From positions 232,791 to 296,790 of the forward strand of contig NZ_JAGMUK010000060.1 of NCBI RefSeq assembly GCF_019049245.1: a stretch of 64,000 nucleotides of DNA, in the 5' to 3' direction. How positions within the stretch are numbered: the first letter of the stretch is position 1; each line of letters opens with the position of its first letter. This document shows, piece after piece, positions 1 through 8,922 of this stretch. The notes below the pieces were generated by a model. The model saw nothing but the letters and a program-made list of their open reading frames with translations. It searched no databases and was not told where the DNA came from. The position numbers and the translations under genes were made by a program. This stretch comes from Streptomyces sp. AC555_RSS877. GTDB taxonomy: Bacteria > Actinomycetota > Actinomycetes > Streptomycetales > Streptomycetaceae.

Positions 1-31
1 CATGTCCTGCGACCTGATCCGCCGGACCGCC

Positions 32-1477
32 CTAGAACACCTCCTGACAGGCCGTACGAAGTCGCCGTACCCCTTCCGCGATCTCCCCCGTCCCCGCCAC
101 CGCCGCGAAGCTCAACCGCACGTGTCCGGCGGGCGGTTCGGCGCTGAAGTAGGGCCGGCCGGGGGTGATCGCGACGCCCGCGCGCAGGGCGGCCGCCACC
201 AGGGCGGACTCTCCCCCCGTGCCGTCCGGCAGGCGGAGCCACAGGTGGTAGCCGCCGGACGGGATGTGCGGGAGGGCGAGGTCGGGCAGGCCCAGCCGCA
301 GCGCGGCCGTCATCGTGTCGCGGCGGGTCTTCAACTCGGCGGAGACCGCGCGCAGATGGCGTGGCCAGGCGGGCGAGCCGACCAGTTCGAGGGCCGCCTC
401 CTGCAGGGGCCGGGGCACGAAGAAGGTGTCGACGACCTGGATGGCGCGCAGCCGCTCCAGCACCGGCCCGTGCGCGGCGAGCGCGCTCACCCGGAAGCTG
501 GGTGAGGTCGCCTTGGTCAGCGAGCCGACGTGGACGACGACGCCGTCGGGGTCGTCGGCGGCCAGCGGACGCGGCAGCGGCCCCGCGTCCTCGTGCACGA
601 GCCGCCGCACGAAGTCGTCCTCGACGACGAACGCGCCCGCCTCGCGCGCGACGCGCAGCACCTCGCCACGCCGTTCGGGGGCGAGCACGGCACCGGTCGG
701 GTTCTGGAACAGCGGCTGGCAGACGAAGACCCGGGCGCCGGTGGCCCGGAACGCGTCGGCGAGCAGGGGCGGCCGTACGCCGTCCGCGTCGACCGGGACG
801 GGGACCGGGCGCAGACCGGCCGCGCGGGCGATCGCCAGCATGCCCGGGTAGGTGGGCGACTCGACGAGGACGGGCGCGCCGGGCGGGACGAGCGCGCGCA
901 GCGCGGTCGTCAGCGCGGACTGGCCGCCCGAGGTCACCAGCACCTGCGCGGCCGTGACGCTCCCGCCGGGACCGCCGATGCTCCGCGCGAACCACTCCCG
1001 CAGCTCCGGCAGCCCTTCGACGGGCGGCCTCCCCCACGCGCCGGGGCGCCGGCCCGCACGGGACAGCGCGGCGGCCATCGCCCGCTCCGGCTGCAGGGAG
1101 GGGTGCAGGTAGCCGCCGTTGAACTCGATCACGCCCGGCGCCGGAGCGGCCAGCGTGACCAGGACGCCGGACGCGTCCACCGAGCGCGGGACGAGGTCGG
1201 CGGCGCCGTCCGCACTGAGGGCGACCTCCTGCCAGGAGGTGTCCCCCACGGCAGCGGCCTGCGTGCGCGGCCGGGCCCGGAAGGCGCCGGCGCCGGGCCT
1301 GGTGACCACGAGCCCCTCGGCGGCCAGCTGGGCGAGGGCGCGCGAGACGGTCACCGGGCTGACCCGGAACCGTTCGACGAGGGCACGGCTCGACGGGAGC
1401 TTTCCGCCCGGCGAGTAGCGGTCGAGCTCCCGACGCAGCCGGTCCGTCAGGTCTGCCACACTGCTACGCTCTTGCAT
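32..1477 (-). CDS. MocR-type GntR/aminotransferase transcriptional regulator
   Basis: 481 aa. The first ~70 residues are a GntR winged helix (SSRALVERFRVSPVTVSRAL), followed by a fold-type I aminotransferase-like domain that fills the rest, with the substrate/cofactor motif QNPTGAVL and the PLP-lysine region VGSLTKATS. This is the normal length and architecture of the MocR subfamily, which senses PLP or amino compounds and usually controls a neighbouring gene. It is divergent from an EamA exporter whose ATG overlaps its own ATG in the single tetramer CATG, so regulation of the exporter is a reasonable inference. The ATG at 1477 has no clear SD; GTG at 1459 is an alternative start. Ligand unknown. 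Confidence 0.88.
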   Translation of the reverse strand: MQERSSVADLTDRLRRELDRYSPGGKLPSSRALVERFRVSPVTVSRALAQLAAEGLVVTRPGAGAFRARPRTQAAAVGDTSWQEVALSADGAADLVPRSVDASGVLVTLAAPAPGVIEFNGGYLHPSLQPERAMAAALSRAGRRPGAWGRPPVEGLPELREWFARSIGGPGGSVTAAQVLVTSGGQSALTTALRALVPPGAPVLVESPTYPGMLAIARAAGLRPVPVPVDADGVRPPLLADAFRATGARVFVCQPLFQNPTGAVLAPERRGEVLRVAREAGAFVVEDDFVRRLVHEDAGPLPRPLAADDPDGVVVHVGSLTKATSPSFRVSALAAHGPVLERLRAIQVVDTFFVPRPLQEAALELVGSPAWPRHLRAVSAELKTRRDTMTAALRLGLPDLALPHIPSGGYHLWLRLPDGTGGESALVAAALRAGVAITPGRPYFSAEPPAGHVRLSFAAVAGTGEIAEGVRRLRTACQEVF

Positions 1478-1519
1478 GAGAGCACAGAGTAGCGCTACCG
1501 CTTCTAACCAGATAGCGGT
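1463..1519. promoter_or_regulatory. Palindromes and direct repeats between MocR and EamA genes (putative operator)
   Basis: Perfect palindrome GTAGCGCTAC at 1489-1498, inverted pair ACCGCT (1497-1502)/AGCGGT (1514-1519), GCTCT (1468-1472)/AGAGC (1479-1483) around the two start codons, and GCTAC as a direct repeat at 1463 and 1494 (31 bp, about three turns). MocR regulators often bind direct repeats in such positions. TACGCT (1465-1470, plus) and TACTCT (minus, 1488-1493) could be -10 hexamers for leaderless transcripts. Inference only. Confidence 0.45.
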
Positions 1520-2420
1520 CACGGCCTCGAACGGGCCGACGGGTGCGACCGGGACCAGCGGTACGACCGCCGCCGGCACCCTCCAGGCCACCCTCGGCGT
1601 CGTCGCCTTCTCCCTCACCTTCCCCGCCACCGCCTGGGGCCTGGAGGGCTTCGGCCCCTGGTCCCTGGTCGCCGTGCGCAGCGTCCTCGCGGCGCTGATC
1701 GCGGGCGGCTGTCTGCTCGGGCTGCGCGTACCGGTGCCCACCCGGCGCCACTGGCCGGGGCTCGCCGTGGTCGCCGCCGGCGTCGTCGTCGGCTTCCCGC
1801 TGCTGAGCACGCTCGCACTGGAGACGTCCACGACCGCGCACGCCGCCGTCGTGGTCGGCCTGCTCCCTCTGACCACCGCCCTGTTCTCCGCCCTGCGCAT
1901 GGGCACCCGTCCCTCCCGCACCTTCTGGGCCGCGGCGCTCGCGGGAGCCGCCGCGGTGGCCGCCTTCACCGTGCAGCAGAGCGGCGGCGCCCTCGGCACC
2001 GCCGACGTGTACCTCTTCGGGGCGCTGCTGGTGTGCGCGGCCGGCTACACCGAGGGTGGCCGGCTGGCCCGGGTCATGCCGGGCTGGCAGGTCATCGGCT
2101 GGGCGCTGGTGCTGTGCCTGCCGCTCGCCGTGCCCGCCGCCGCGCTGGCGCTGTCGTACGAACCCCTCCGGCTCACCGCGCACAGCGTGGCCGGGCTGCT
2201 GTGGGTGGCGGCGGGGTCGCAGTTCTTCGGCCTTGTCGTCTGGTACCGGGGCATGGCCGCCATCGGCATCCCGAAGGCCAGCCAGTTGCAGTTGGCCCAG
2301 CCGCTGCTCACACTGGTGTGGTCGGTGCTGCTGCTGGGCGAGCAGTTGACGGTGGCCGCACCGCTGACGGCCGCGGCGGTGCTCGTGTGCATCGCCGTCA
2401 CGCAGCGGGCGCGAGGCTGA
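1476..2420 (+). CDS. EamA/DMT-family permease
   Basis: 314 aa, almost entirely hydrophobic after a ~35-residue Thr/Gly/Ala-rich N-terminus; the pattern fits ten membrane helices in two repeated five-helix halves, as in drug/metabolite exporters of the EamA family. The second half contains the typical stretch KASQLQLAQPLLTLVWSVLL. Its start codon overlaps that of the divergent MocR gene and no other in-frame start exists before the first membrane helix, so the ATG at 1476 is probably right although it lacks an SD and may be leaderless. Predicted to export an amino acid or amine sensed by the MocR regulator; the substrate cannot be told from sequence. Confidence 0.85.
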   Translation: MRAQSSATASNQIAVTASNGPTGATGTSGTTAAGTLQATLGVVAFSLTFPATAWGLEGFGPWSLVAVRSVLAALIAGGCLLGLRVPVPTRRHWPGLAVVAAGVVVGFPLLSTLALETSTTAHAAVVVGLLPLTTALFSALRMGTRPSRTFWAAALAGAAAVAAFTVQQSGGALGTADVYLFGALLVCAAGYTEGGRLARVMPGWQVIGWALVLCLPLAVPAAALALSYEPLRLTAHSVAGLLWVAAGSQFFGLVVWYRGMAAIGIPKASQLQLAQPLLTLVWSVLLLGEQLTVAAPLTAAAVLVCIAVTQRARG

Positions 2421-2512
2421 GCGGCTTGCACGCACCGGTCCCGACCGGGCCCTGCGCCGTAAACTCGAGGCCACGGACCGCTGCTCCCGCACATGGTGAG
2501 GAGGCCTGACAG

Positions 2513-2707
2513 ATGCGTGCAACCGTGGGCGACCAGCTTGTCCAGCACGGCAGGGTGGTCGGACAGAACGACAAGGTCGGCGAGATCGTCGAGGTGATGG
2601 GGCAGGAGGGCAACCCCCCGTACCGCGTCCGCTTCCAGGACGGGCACGAGGGCGTGTGCTCACCCGGCCCCGACACCGAGATCCGGCACCGGGAAACCAA
2701 CCACTAG
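2513..2707 (+). CDS. DUF1918 domain protein
   Basis: 64 aa; matches the small DUF1918 family in full length (MRATVGDQLV..., then ...GEIVEV, the PPYRVRF segment and a conserved H-E region), a compact SH3-like beta fold. A clear SD (GAGGAGG, about 2495-2502) lies upstream of the ATG. DUF1918 proteins are common in actinobacteria and have no established role. It stands alone between the EamA gene and a convergent hydrolase gene whose stop lies 2 bp away. Confidence 0.82.
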   Translation: MRATVGDQLVQHGRVVGQNDKVGEIVEVMGQEGNPPYRVRFQDGHEGVCSPGPDTEIRHRETNH

Positions 2708-2709
2708 TA

Positions 2710-3954
2710 CTAGGGCCTGTCCTTCGGGGTCCTCGCCGGCCGCCCGTAGTGGTCGGCGATCACCCGTGCCATGGCCCCGATCGGATCCGCCGCCACCTCC
2801 TTGGCGGCGAAGAAGACATGGCCGCCCACCTCGGGATGGTCCTGGGCGAGCGTGAGGTGCCGGGAGAGTTCGGCGGGGTCCTGCCAGGCCTCGGGCTGCG
2901 CCGGGGCGCCGGCCTTGTACAACGCCTCACCGGCGTACAACCGCGTCCCGGTGCCCCGGGCCACCTCCGCCCACCAGGGCAGCAGCTTGGCGTAGTCGGC
3001 GGCGGCGAAGCCGATGTGCCAGTACAGCTGCGGGGCGATGTAGTCGATCCAGTTCTCCCGGACCCACTTGCGGGTGTCCGCGTACACGTCGTCGTACGTC
3101 TGCAGCGCCTGGGTGTCGGAGCCCAGCGGGTCGGTGGTGACGTTGCGCCACACCCCGAAGGGGCTGATGCCGAAGCGCGTTGCGGCCCGGATCGCCTTGA
3201 TCCGGGCGGACATCTCGCGCACCAGCAGGTCGATGTTGTTCCGCCGCCAGGCGGCCCGGTTCGGGAAGCCGCCGCCGTGCCTGTCGTAGGCCGCGTCGTC
3301 GTCGAAGCTCTGGCCCGCCACGGGATACGGGTAGAAGTAGTCGTCGAAGTGCACGGCGTCGACCGGGTACTTCTTCACCGCGTCGAGCATCGCGTCCTGG
3401 ACGAAGGCGCGGACCTCGGGCAGACCCGGGTTGTAGTAGAGCTTTCCGCCGTACGGCACCACCCAGTCCGGATGCCGGCGGGCGGGATGGGTCCTGACGA
3501 GTCGGCCGGGATCGCCGTGGGCCGCGATCCGGTACGGGTTGAACCAGGCGTGCAGTTCCAGGCCGCGCGCGTGCGCCTCACGGACGGCCGTGCCCAGCGG
3601 GTCCCAGCCGGGGTGCCCGCCCTGGGTGCCGGTGAGGTACTGCGACCAGGGCTCGTACGGCGAGGGCCACAGGGCGTCGGCGGTGGGACGTACCTGGAAG
3701 ATCACCGCGGTGAGGCCGGTCCGGGCGGCCCTGTCGAGGTGGCCGGTCAGTTCGGCCCGCTGGTCCGCCGCGCTCAGGCCCGGCCGGGAGGGCCAGTCCC
3801 GGTTCATCACGGTCGCCAGCCACACGCCCCGCATCTCCGCGACCCGCCGCGGCCGGGCCGCCCGGCCGCCCGGCTCGGCCGACGCACCGCCCGAGGCCGA
3901 CGTCAGCGTCGCCAGCGCGGCCAGCGCGAACGCCCGCCGTGACACTCGTCCCAT
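2710..3954 (-). CDS. Exported glycoside hydrolase-like protein (GHL10 / DUF187 family)
   Basis: 414 aa from the ATG at 3954, chosen because GGGGG stands 8 nt upstream and because it places a twin-arginine signal at the N-terminus (MGRVSRRAFALAALATL). The mature part begins at about residue 55 with MRGVWLATVMNRDWPSRPGL and contains TAVIFQVRPTADALWPS, HAWFNPYR and VDAVHFDDYFYPYP, the hallmark strands of the TIM-barrel GHL10 family (glycosyl hydrolase-like 10). These are secreted or lipid-linked proteins thought to act on cell-wall or extracellular polysaccharide. No partner gene nearby; convergent with the DUF1918 gene. Confidence 0.87.
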   Translation of the reverse strand: MGRVSRRAFALAALATLTSASGGASAEPGGRAARPRRVAEMRGVWLATVMNRDWPSRPGLSAADQRAELTGHLDRAARTGLTAVIFQVRPTADALWPSPYEPWSQYLTGTQGGHPGWDPLGTAVREAHARGLELHAWFNPYRIAAHGDPGRLVRTHPARRHPDWVVPYGGKLYYNPGLPEVRAFVQDAMLDAVKKYPVDAVHFDDYFYPYPVAGQSFDDDAAYDRHGGGFPNRAAWRRNNIDLLVREMSARIKAIRAATRFGISPFGVWRNVTTDPLGSDTQALQTYDDVYADTRKWVRENWIDYIAPQLYWHIGFAAADYAKLLPWWAEVARGTGTRLYAGEALYKAGAPAQPEAWQDPAELSRHLTLAQDHPEVGGHVFFAAKEVAADPIGAMARVIADHYGRPARTPKDRP

Positions 3955-4133
3955 TCGCACACCCCCGAACACGGCGGATCCGCGCGGCACGGACCGTCAT
4001 TGCGCCCCAGGATGCCCGACGGATGCCCCACCCCGGCGATCGATCATCGATACTTGGCGGTAACGTGCACGAACGGAGCAGGCGTACCGGACCCACGCGT
4101 CTGCGCTGCCCGTAGACCAGCGAAAGGGACGAT

Positions 4134-4994
4134 GTGACCGACATCGAGCGCGTCGGAGTGGTCGGCTGCGGCCAGATGGGAGCGGGCATCGCCGAGGTGT
4201 GCGCCCGCGCCGGCCTGGACGTGAAGGTCGCCGAGACCACCGGCGAGGCCCTGGAGATCGGCCGGACCCGGCTGTTCAACTCCCTGGCGAAGGCCGCCGA
4301 GCGCGGCAAGATCTCCGAGGAGGAGCGGGACGCCACACTGGCGCGCCTCAGCTTCACCACCGACCTCGGCGAGTTCGCGGAACGCGACCTGGTCATCGAG
4401 GCCGTCGTGGAGAACGAGCAGGTGAAGACCGAGATCTTCCAGGTCCTCGACCAGGTCGTCACCCGGCCCGACGCGATCCTGGCCTCCAACACCTCCTCGA
4501 TCCCCCTGGTGCGGCTGGCGGTCGCCACCTCGCGGCCCGACCACGTCATCGGCATCCACTTCTTCAACCCGGCCCCGGTGCAGCAGCTCGTCGAGCTGAT
4601 CCCCGCGCTCACCACCTCGGAGGGCACGCTCAGCCGGGCCCAGGTCTTCGCCGAGAAGGTGCTCGGCAAGCACGCCATCCGCGCCCAGGACCGCTCCGGC
4701 TTCGTGGTCAACGCGCTGCTGATCCCGTATCTCCTCTCCGCGATCCGGATGTTCGAGTCGGGCATCGCCAGCCGCGAGGACATCGACAACGGCATGGAAA
4801 TGGGCTGCGCCCACCCGATGGGCCCGTTGAAGCTGTCCGACCTGATCGGTCTGGACACGGTGGCCTCGGTGGCGTTCTCCATGTACGAGGAGTACAAGGA
4901 GCCGCTGTACGCCGCTCCCCCGCTGCTGCAGCGCATGGTCGACGCGGGCCGGCTCGGCCGGAAGTCGGGATCGGGCTTCTACACCTACGGCTGA
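4134..4994 (+). CDS. 3-hydroxybutyryl-CoA dehydrogenase family protein
   Basis: 286 aa, GTG start 7 nt after GAAAGGG (the overlapping ATG at 4132 runs into TGA). N-terminal Rossmann fold with VGVVGCGQMGAGIAEVCARAG (first ~25 residues, NAD-binding), then ASNTSSIP and GIHFFNPAPVQQLVELI containing the catalytic His, and the C-terminal helical domain with GRKSGSGFYTYG at the very end. Size and motifs fit the short bacterial FadB2/PaaH/Hbd enzymes that oxidise (S)-3-hydroxyacyl-CoA to 3-oxoacyl-CoA. It is monocistronic and followed by a strong hairpin terminator. Confidence 0.93.
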   Translation: MTDIERVGVVGCGQMGAGIAEVCARAGLDVKVAETTGEALEIGRTRLFNSLAKAAERGKISEEERDATLARLSFTTDLGEFAERDLVIEAVVENEQVKTEIFQVLDQVVTRPDAILASNTSSIPLVRLAVATSRPDHVIGIHFFNPAPVQQLVELIPALTTSEGTLSRAQVFAEKVLGKHAIRAQDRSGFVVNALLIPYLLSAIRMFESGIASREDIDNGMEMGCAHPMGPLKLSDLIGLDTVASVAFSMYEEYKEPLYAAPPLLQRMVDAGRLGRKSGSGFYTYG

Positions 4995-5040
4995 TTGCAC
5001 AGTGCCCGTTACAGGGTGCTGATGACACAGTGCGACGACC

Positions 5041-5074
5041 ACGGGCCCGGCGCTCTTCGGAGTGCCGGGCCCGT
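5041..5074 (+). terminator. Intrinsic-type terminator hairpin after 3-hydroxybutyryl-CoA dehydrogenase
   Basis: Long stem ACGGGCCCGGC-CTC / GAG-GCCGGGCCCGT closed by a TTCG tetraloop with a single G/T mismatch. No T-run follows, as is usual in Streptomyces. Confidence 0.75.
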
Positions 5075-5203
5075 CGCATTCACACACCGTGTGCGCCCCG
5101 GGCTCGCATATGCCCCTCGCACACTCTCCCCACGCGCCCACCAGGCGAGTTGACTCTTCATGCGCATGCAAGGGATGTGAAGACTACAGAGAGGAGCGGA
5201 CTC

Positions 5204-5461
5204 GTGACCGCCGACCCCGAGCATCCCGTGGTCCATGGGGAACTCGCAGAGTTACGGCGCCGACTCGACGTGGCGTACGCACGCGTCGAGGGAGGGCTGG
5301 CCCTGCTCAGTCATCGCACCGAGGAGACCGACAAGGGACTCGACGACCTGACCGCCCGGATCACCGCCCTGGAGCACGCCCGCTGGCCGCTGCCCGCGGT
5401 CGCGGTACTCACCGCCATGGGCGCGCTCGTCGTGACGATCTGGCAGGCCCTGGGGCGCTAG
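5204..5461 (+). CDS. Small membrane-anchored protein with TTA codon
   Basis: 85 aa from a GTG preceded by GAGAGGAG. The N-terminal ~60 residues are charged and heptad-like (ELAELRRRLDVAYARVEGGL ... LDDLTARITALEH), predicting a coiled coil; residues ~63-82 form one membrane helix (LPAVAVLTAMGALVVTIW). I do not recognise a named family. Leu17 is encoded by TTA (5252-5254), so translation probably depends on the bldA tRNA. It is transcribed toward the NUDIX gene, which also has a TTA codon. Confidence 0.75.
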   Translation: MTADPEHPVVHGELAELRRRLDVAYARVEGGLALLSHRTEETDKGLDDLTARITALEHARWPLPAVAVLTAMGALVVTIWQALGR

Positions 5462-5490
5462 CACGGCTCCAGGACGCGGTGGGGGGCGTA

Positions 5491-6036
5491 TCAGGGCATG
5501 GCGTCCAGCCCGAGCCGGAGATGATGCAACAGCAGTAACGCGGCCGCCATGTTGGCGGCCGGGACCTCGCCGCGGGCGACCATGTCGGGGACGAGCTTGA
5601 GGGGGACCCACTCCCGGCGGTCCGACTCGAAGTCGTCCACGGGGTGTCCGAGGTACTCACCCTCGTCGGCCCAGTAGATGTGGTGCCGGGCGTCGGTGAG
5701 CCCGTTGGACGGCTCCACGCTCATCAGGTGGCGCAGGGGTCCCGGCCGCCAGCCGGTCTCCTCCTCGAGTTCCCTGGCGGCCGCCGCCGCGATGTCCTCG
5801 CCGTCCTCGACGACGCCCGCCGCGAGTTCCCACCCCCAGCTGTCGGTGATGAAGCGGTGCCGCCACAGGAGGAGGACCTCATTGGCCTCGTTCACCACGG
5901 TGGCCACCGCGACGGGCCGCAGTCGTATGAGGAAGTGGTCCAGGTGCCGGCCGTCCGGCAGCTCCACATCTGCCAGGTTGACGGTGAACCAGCGATTTCC
6001 ATACACAGTTCGTTCGTTCTGTTTCGTCCACTGCAC
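5491..6036 (-). CDS. NUDIX hydrolase (ADP-ribose pyrophosphatase-like)
   Basis: 181 aa, GTG start with AAGGTGG about 9 nt upstream. The NUDIX box is complete: GVVEDGEDIAAAAARELEEE followed by TG, with the REXXEE core giving Mg2+ ligands. N-terminal strand RTVYGNRWFTVNLADVELPDG and the ...HLMSVEPSNGLTDARHH segment resemble ADP-ribose pyrophosphatases. Hydrolyses a nucleoside diphosphate linked to another moiety; the exact substrate is not shown by sequence. Codon 167 is TTA (plus-strand 5536-5538), an uncommon bldA-type codon close to the C-terminus. Confidence 0.9.
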   Translation of the reverse strand: MQWTKQNERTVYGNRWFTVNLADVELPDGRHLDHFLIRLRPVAVATVVNEANEVLLLWRHRFITDSWGWELAAGVVEDGEDIAAAAARELEEETGWRPGPLRHLMSVEPSNGLTDARHHIYWADEGEYLGHPVDDFESDRREWVPLKLVPDMVARGEVPAANMAAALLLLHHLRLGLDAMP

Positions 6037-6111
6037 GGTTCTGCCACCTTCCGTCGAGTAAGTGGCAATATCGCAGCAGGAACGATGAGTGTCGGCGGTC
6101 GCGTGCCGGTC

Positions 6112-7452
6112 CTACAGCGGTACGCGCAGTGCCCCGTCGATGAGCGCGGCGGCCTCGGCGGTGCCCGCGCAGCCGCTGCGCGACAGGTGCAGGCGCACCG
6201 CCCGGAGTCTGTCGCGCAGGCGCTGGGACTCCATTCCGCGGGCCTGCTCGGCCATCTGCACGGCGATGGCCACCGCCTTGTCGGCGTTGCCCTGGCGCAG
6301 TTCGATCGTGCTGAGCATGGCGAGCCGGTGCACCCGGCCCCGGTCGTGGGCGGGGTTGTCGACGGCGGCCATGGCGTGCTCCCGCGCCGCCGCCACCTCG
6401 CCCAGGCTCAGAAGCGCCTCCGCCACCTGGACGTTGACGAGTCCCGGCTGGACATAGCCCGTCTCGTCCGGCTCGTAACCGCGCCGGATCCGTTCGGCGG
6501 CCTGCTCGGCCCGCCGGATGCAGGACAGCGCACTCGTGCCGTCGCCGAGGTGTGCGTACGCCTTCGCCTGCATCGCGTACAGGTCGGAGGCGAGCGCCGG
6601 GGTGATGTGCCGGCCGGCGGCACGCAGCGCGGCCTCCGCGAAGGCGACGGCCTGCCGGTACTCCCGCATGAACAGCGCCTGGTTGACCAGAAGGGCGATC
6701 ACGTACGCGCCAAGTCCCCGGTCCCCACTGGCCTTCGCGAGCCTGAGCGCCTGGTGGAAGTAGCGCTGGGCGAGACCGTGCGCGTCGGAGTCGTACGCGC
6801 AGATCCCGGCGACCGCCACCAACCCGCCGGTCGCCCGGTGCAGTTGGCGGCCCGTCTCGTCGGTGTAGCTGCCGCGCAGCAGCGGGGCCGCCTCGGCGTT
6901 CAGGAAGCCCACGATCCGGGCCCGGGTCGCGACCCCGCCGGCCTTGCGGTACATCTGCTCGTAGTGCGTACGGGCCGCCCGCAGCATCTCGAGATCGGCC
7001 GCCGTGACCCGGTGCCGGCCACCGCGCGAGACGTCGACGTCCTCGGGCGGGTTCTCCCACTCCCACACCGGCATGACGGCGGGCGTGCCGGTGACCGCGG
7101 GAGCGCCCAGGATGTGCGGTCGCTGCTGCTCGTCGGAGCGCCACAGGGCGGTGGCCCGCTCCACGAACCCGGACAGCGAGGTGCCGTGCGGGGCGGACGG
7201 CTCACCGGGTACGCCGAGGCCTATGTCGTCGAGGGTGACGGGTCGCTGCAGCCGGGCGGCGAGCACCTCGCAGATCAGGTCGGGCACCTGACCGCGGGGC
7301 CGCTGTCCCTTCAGCCACCGCGCCACGGCGGTGTGTTCGTATCTCAGCGCCAGACCGCGCGCCCGGCCCACCTGGTTCACGTGGGCGGCGAGTCCCGCAT
7401 GCGAGATGCCCGCCTCGTCCAGGATCGCGTCGAGCAGAGTGTTGGGCTGCAT
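6112..7452 (-). CDS. NsdA-like TPR transcriptional regulator
   Basis: 446 aa. The N-terminal ~90 residues form an XRE-like helix-turn-helix (ILDEAGISHAGLAAHVNQVG and TAVARWLKGQRPRG), followed by ~330 helical residues with tetratricopeptide-like repeats (ALRLAKASGDRGLGAYV, AVAFAEAALRAAG, ALSCIRRAEQAAERI). This architecture matches the Streptomyces NsdA/NsdB family of developmental and antibiotic repressors. The ATG at 7452 follows GGGGG at a normal distance; longer in-frame extensions run through low-complexity sequence and are not credible. It may be a paralogue rather than NsdA itself. Confidence 0.8.
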   Translation of the reverse strand: MQPNTLLDAILDEAGISHAGLAAHVNQVGRARGLALRYEHTAVARWLKGQRPRGQVPDLICEVLAARLQRPVTLDDIGLGVPGEPSAPHGTSLSGFVERATALWRSDEQQRPHILGAPAVTGTPAVMPVWEWENPPEDVDVSRGGRHRVTAADLEMLRAARTHYEQMYRKAGGVATRARIVGFLNAEAAPLLRGSYTDETGRQLHRATGGLVAVAGICAYDSDAHGLAQRYFHQALRLAKASGDRGLGAYVIALLVNQALFMREYRQAVAFAEAALRAAGRHITPALASDLYAMQAKAYAHLGDGTSALSCIRRAEQAAERIRRGYEPDETGYVQPGLVNVQVAEALLSLGEVAAAREHAMAAVDNPAHDRGRVHRLAMLSTIELRQGNADKAVAIAVQMAEQARGMESQRLRDRLRAVRLHLSRSGCAGTAEAAALIDGALRVPL

Positions 7453-7745
7453 GGAATGCCCCCCGGGTGCCTCGGTGCCGACAGAGTAGTGGGTCCTCGT
7501 TCGCACGGGGTGTGAACGGAGTACTCGAATCCGCGCTGTGTGCACACTGTCGCGGAGAGTTTCCAGCCGGTTGACTGAAATGCCTCGCAAGAGGCCGGCC
7601 GGGCCGCCGGCTCCCCCTCGTACAGTGCGGCGGCCCGACTCCGCGCCGTCCGCCCAGCTGCCTGCCCGACACTCCGTGGCGGGGCGGACGGCCCCGTCGG
7701 TGCGCCGCGCAGGCGAGCGCGCCTGGTGGCCGGGCGTGGTCGCGG

Positions 7746-8891
7746 TCAGTGCGTGGTCCGCTGCGGATGCGCCGTGGCTGCTCGCACCGCTGAGGGACGT
7801 CGGCCTGATCGGCCGTTGCGAAGCACCAGTAGGGCCACGTCGTCCGTCGGTGCGCCTCGTGTGTGGTGCAGGAGAGCGGTGAAGACCGACCCCAGGACGA
7901 CCTGCGGGACCACCACGGGACGGTCGTGGACGGCCTCGGACAGCGCGTCCGCCAGGGAGAAGAACCGGCCGTCCGCGTCCCTGGCGTCCTCCGCTCCGTC
8001 CGTGTGGAGGACGACCGCCTCGCCCGGCAACAGCCGTCCGCACGCCACGGGCGACAGTTCGGGTGGCAGCGGGAACGGGCCGAGGGGAGGCAGCGGGTCG
8101 GCGCGAGCCAGCGGCTCGACCCTCGTGCCGCTGAGCAGATAGGGCCACGGGTGACCGCAGTTGAGGGCGTGCACCTCCCCGTCCCGGCCGATCTCCAGCA
8201 GCAGTACGGTCACGAACTCCTCGGCGACCGGGTTGTCGGGCTCCGGGCCGACCGAGGGGTGCTCGGCGCGGGCGCGCTCGCGCAGGTGCCGGGCCAGTGC
8301 GCGCTCCAGTCGGCGCAGCACACCGTCGAGTCGGGCCTCGTCGTGGGCAGCCTCACGGAAGCAGCCGAGGACGGCGGCGGCCGTGGCGATCCCCGCGAGC
8401 CCGTGTCCCCGGACGTCGCCCATCACGACCCGTACGCCGTGTTCGGTGGCGGCGACCTCGTACAGATCGCCGCCGATGGCGGCGCCCCGGTCGGCGGACA
8501 ACTGGGCGGCGGCGACGTCCAGCCCGTCGATGCGCGGGGGAAGCGGCCGCAGCAGCACGCTCTGGGCGGCGCTCGCGACCTCACGGGCCTGCCGCAGTTC
8601 GCGCAGCAGCGAGTGGCGCACGTGGAGAATCAGTCCCGCGCCCACGGCGAAGAAGACGGCGCTGGTGACGGCCCGCGCGCAGAAGCCGTCCTGCTGGGCC
8701 AGCGGACAGGCCAGCTTGTACGAGACCGCGGCGGTGCCCCAGGCCGTGGGCAGCCCGAGCGAGAGGACTCGCCGCAACGGCCGACGGGTGCCGGTCCGCA
8801 GCCATGCGGGAAGACCCCGGCGACCGGGCCCCCGTGAGTCCGTCCGGGCCCGCCCCGCCCTGCGGGGTGCCCCAGCCTTGATACGGATCAT
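7746..8891 (-). CDS. SpoIIE/RsbU-type PP2C serine phosphatase, membrane-anchored
   Basis: 381 aa from the ATG at 8891 (GGGGGG about 9 nt upstream). The N-terminus is basic, with two predicted membrane helices at ~residues 45-90, then a short linker and the phosphatase domain. The domain has the metal-binding sequence signposts: AAIGGDLYEV, VVMGDVRGHGLAG, VVLHTDGAEDARD and TDDVALLVL. Such enzymes dephosphorylate anti-anti-sigma factors and are abundant in Streptomyces; no anti-sigma factor pair lies next to it, so its target is unknown. It is separated from pheT by a terminator hairpin. Confidence 0.88.
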   Translation of the reverse strand: MIRIKAGAPRRAGRARTDSRGPGRRGLPAWLRTGTRRPLRRVLSLGLPTAWGTAAVSYKLACPLAQQDGFCARAVTSAVFFAVGAGLILHVRHSLLRELRQAREVASAAQSVLLRPLPPRIDGLDVAAAQLSADRGAAIGGDLYEVAATEHGVRVVMGDVRGHGLAGIATAAAVLGCFREAAHDEARLDGVLRRLERALARHLRERARAEHPSVGPEPDNPVAEEFVTVLLLEIGRDGEVHALNCGHPWPYLLSGTRVEPLARADPLPPLGPFPLPPELSPVACGRLLPGEAVVLHTDGAEDARDADGRFFSLADALSEAVHDRPVVVPQVVLGSVFTALLHHTRGAPTDDVALLVLRNGRSGRRPSAVRAATAHPQRTTH

Positions 8892-8922
8892 GCCGATGGC
8901 CCCCCAAATAGGCCTGCAGCGC

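Noticed and set aside
2435..2450. Weak hairpin CCGGTC-C-GACCGG after the EamA gene
   Set aside because: The loop would be too small for a stable stem; not listed as a terminator.
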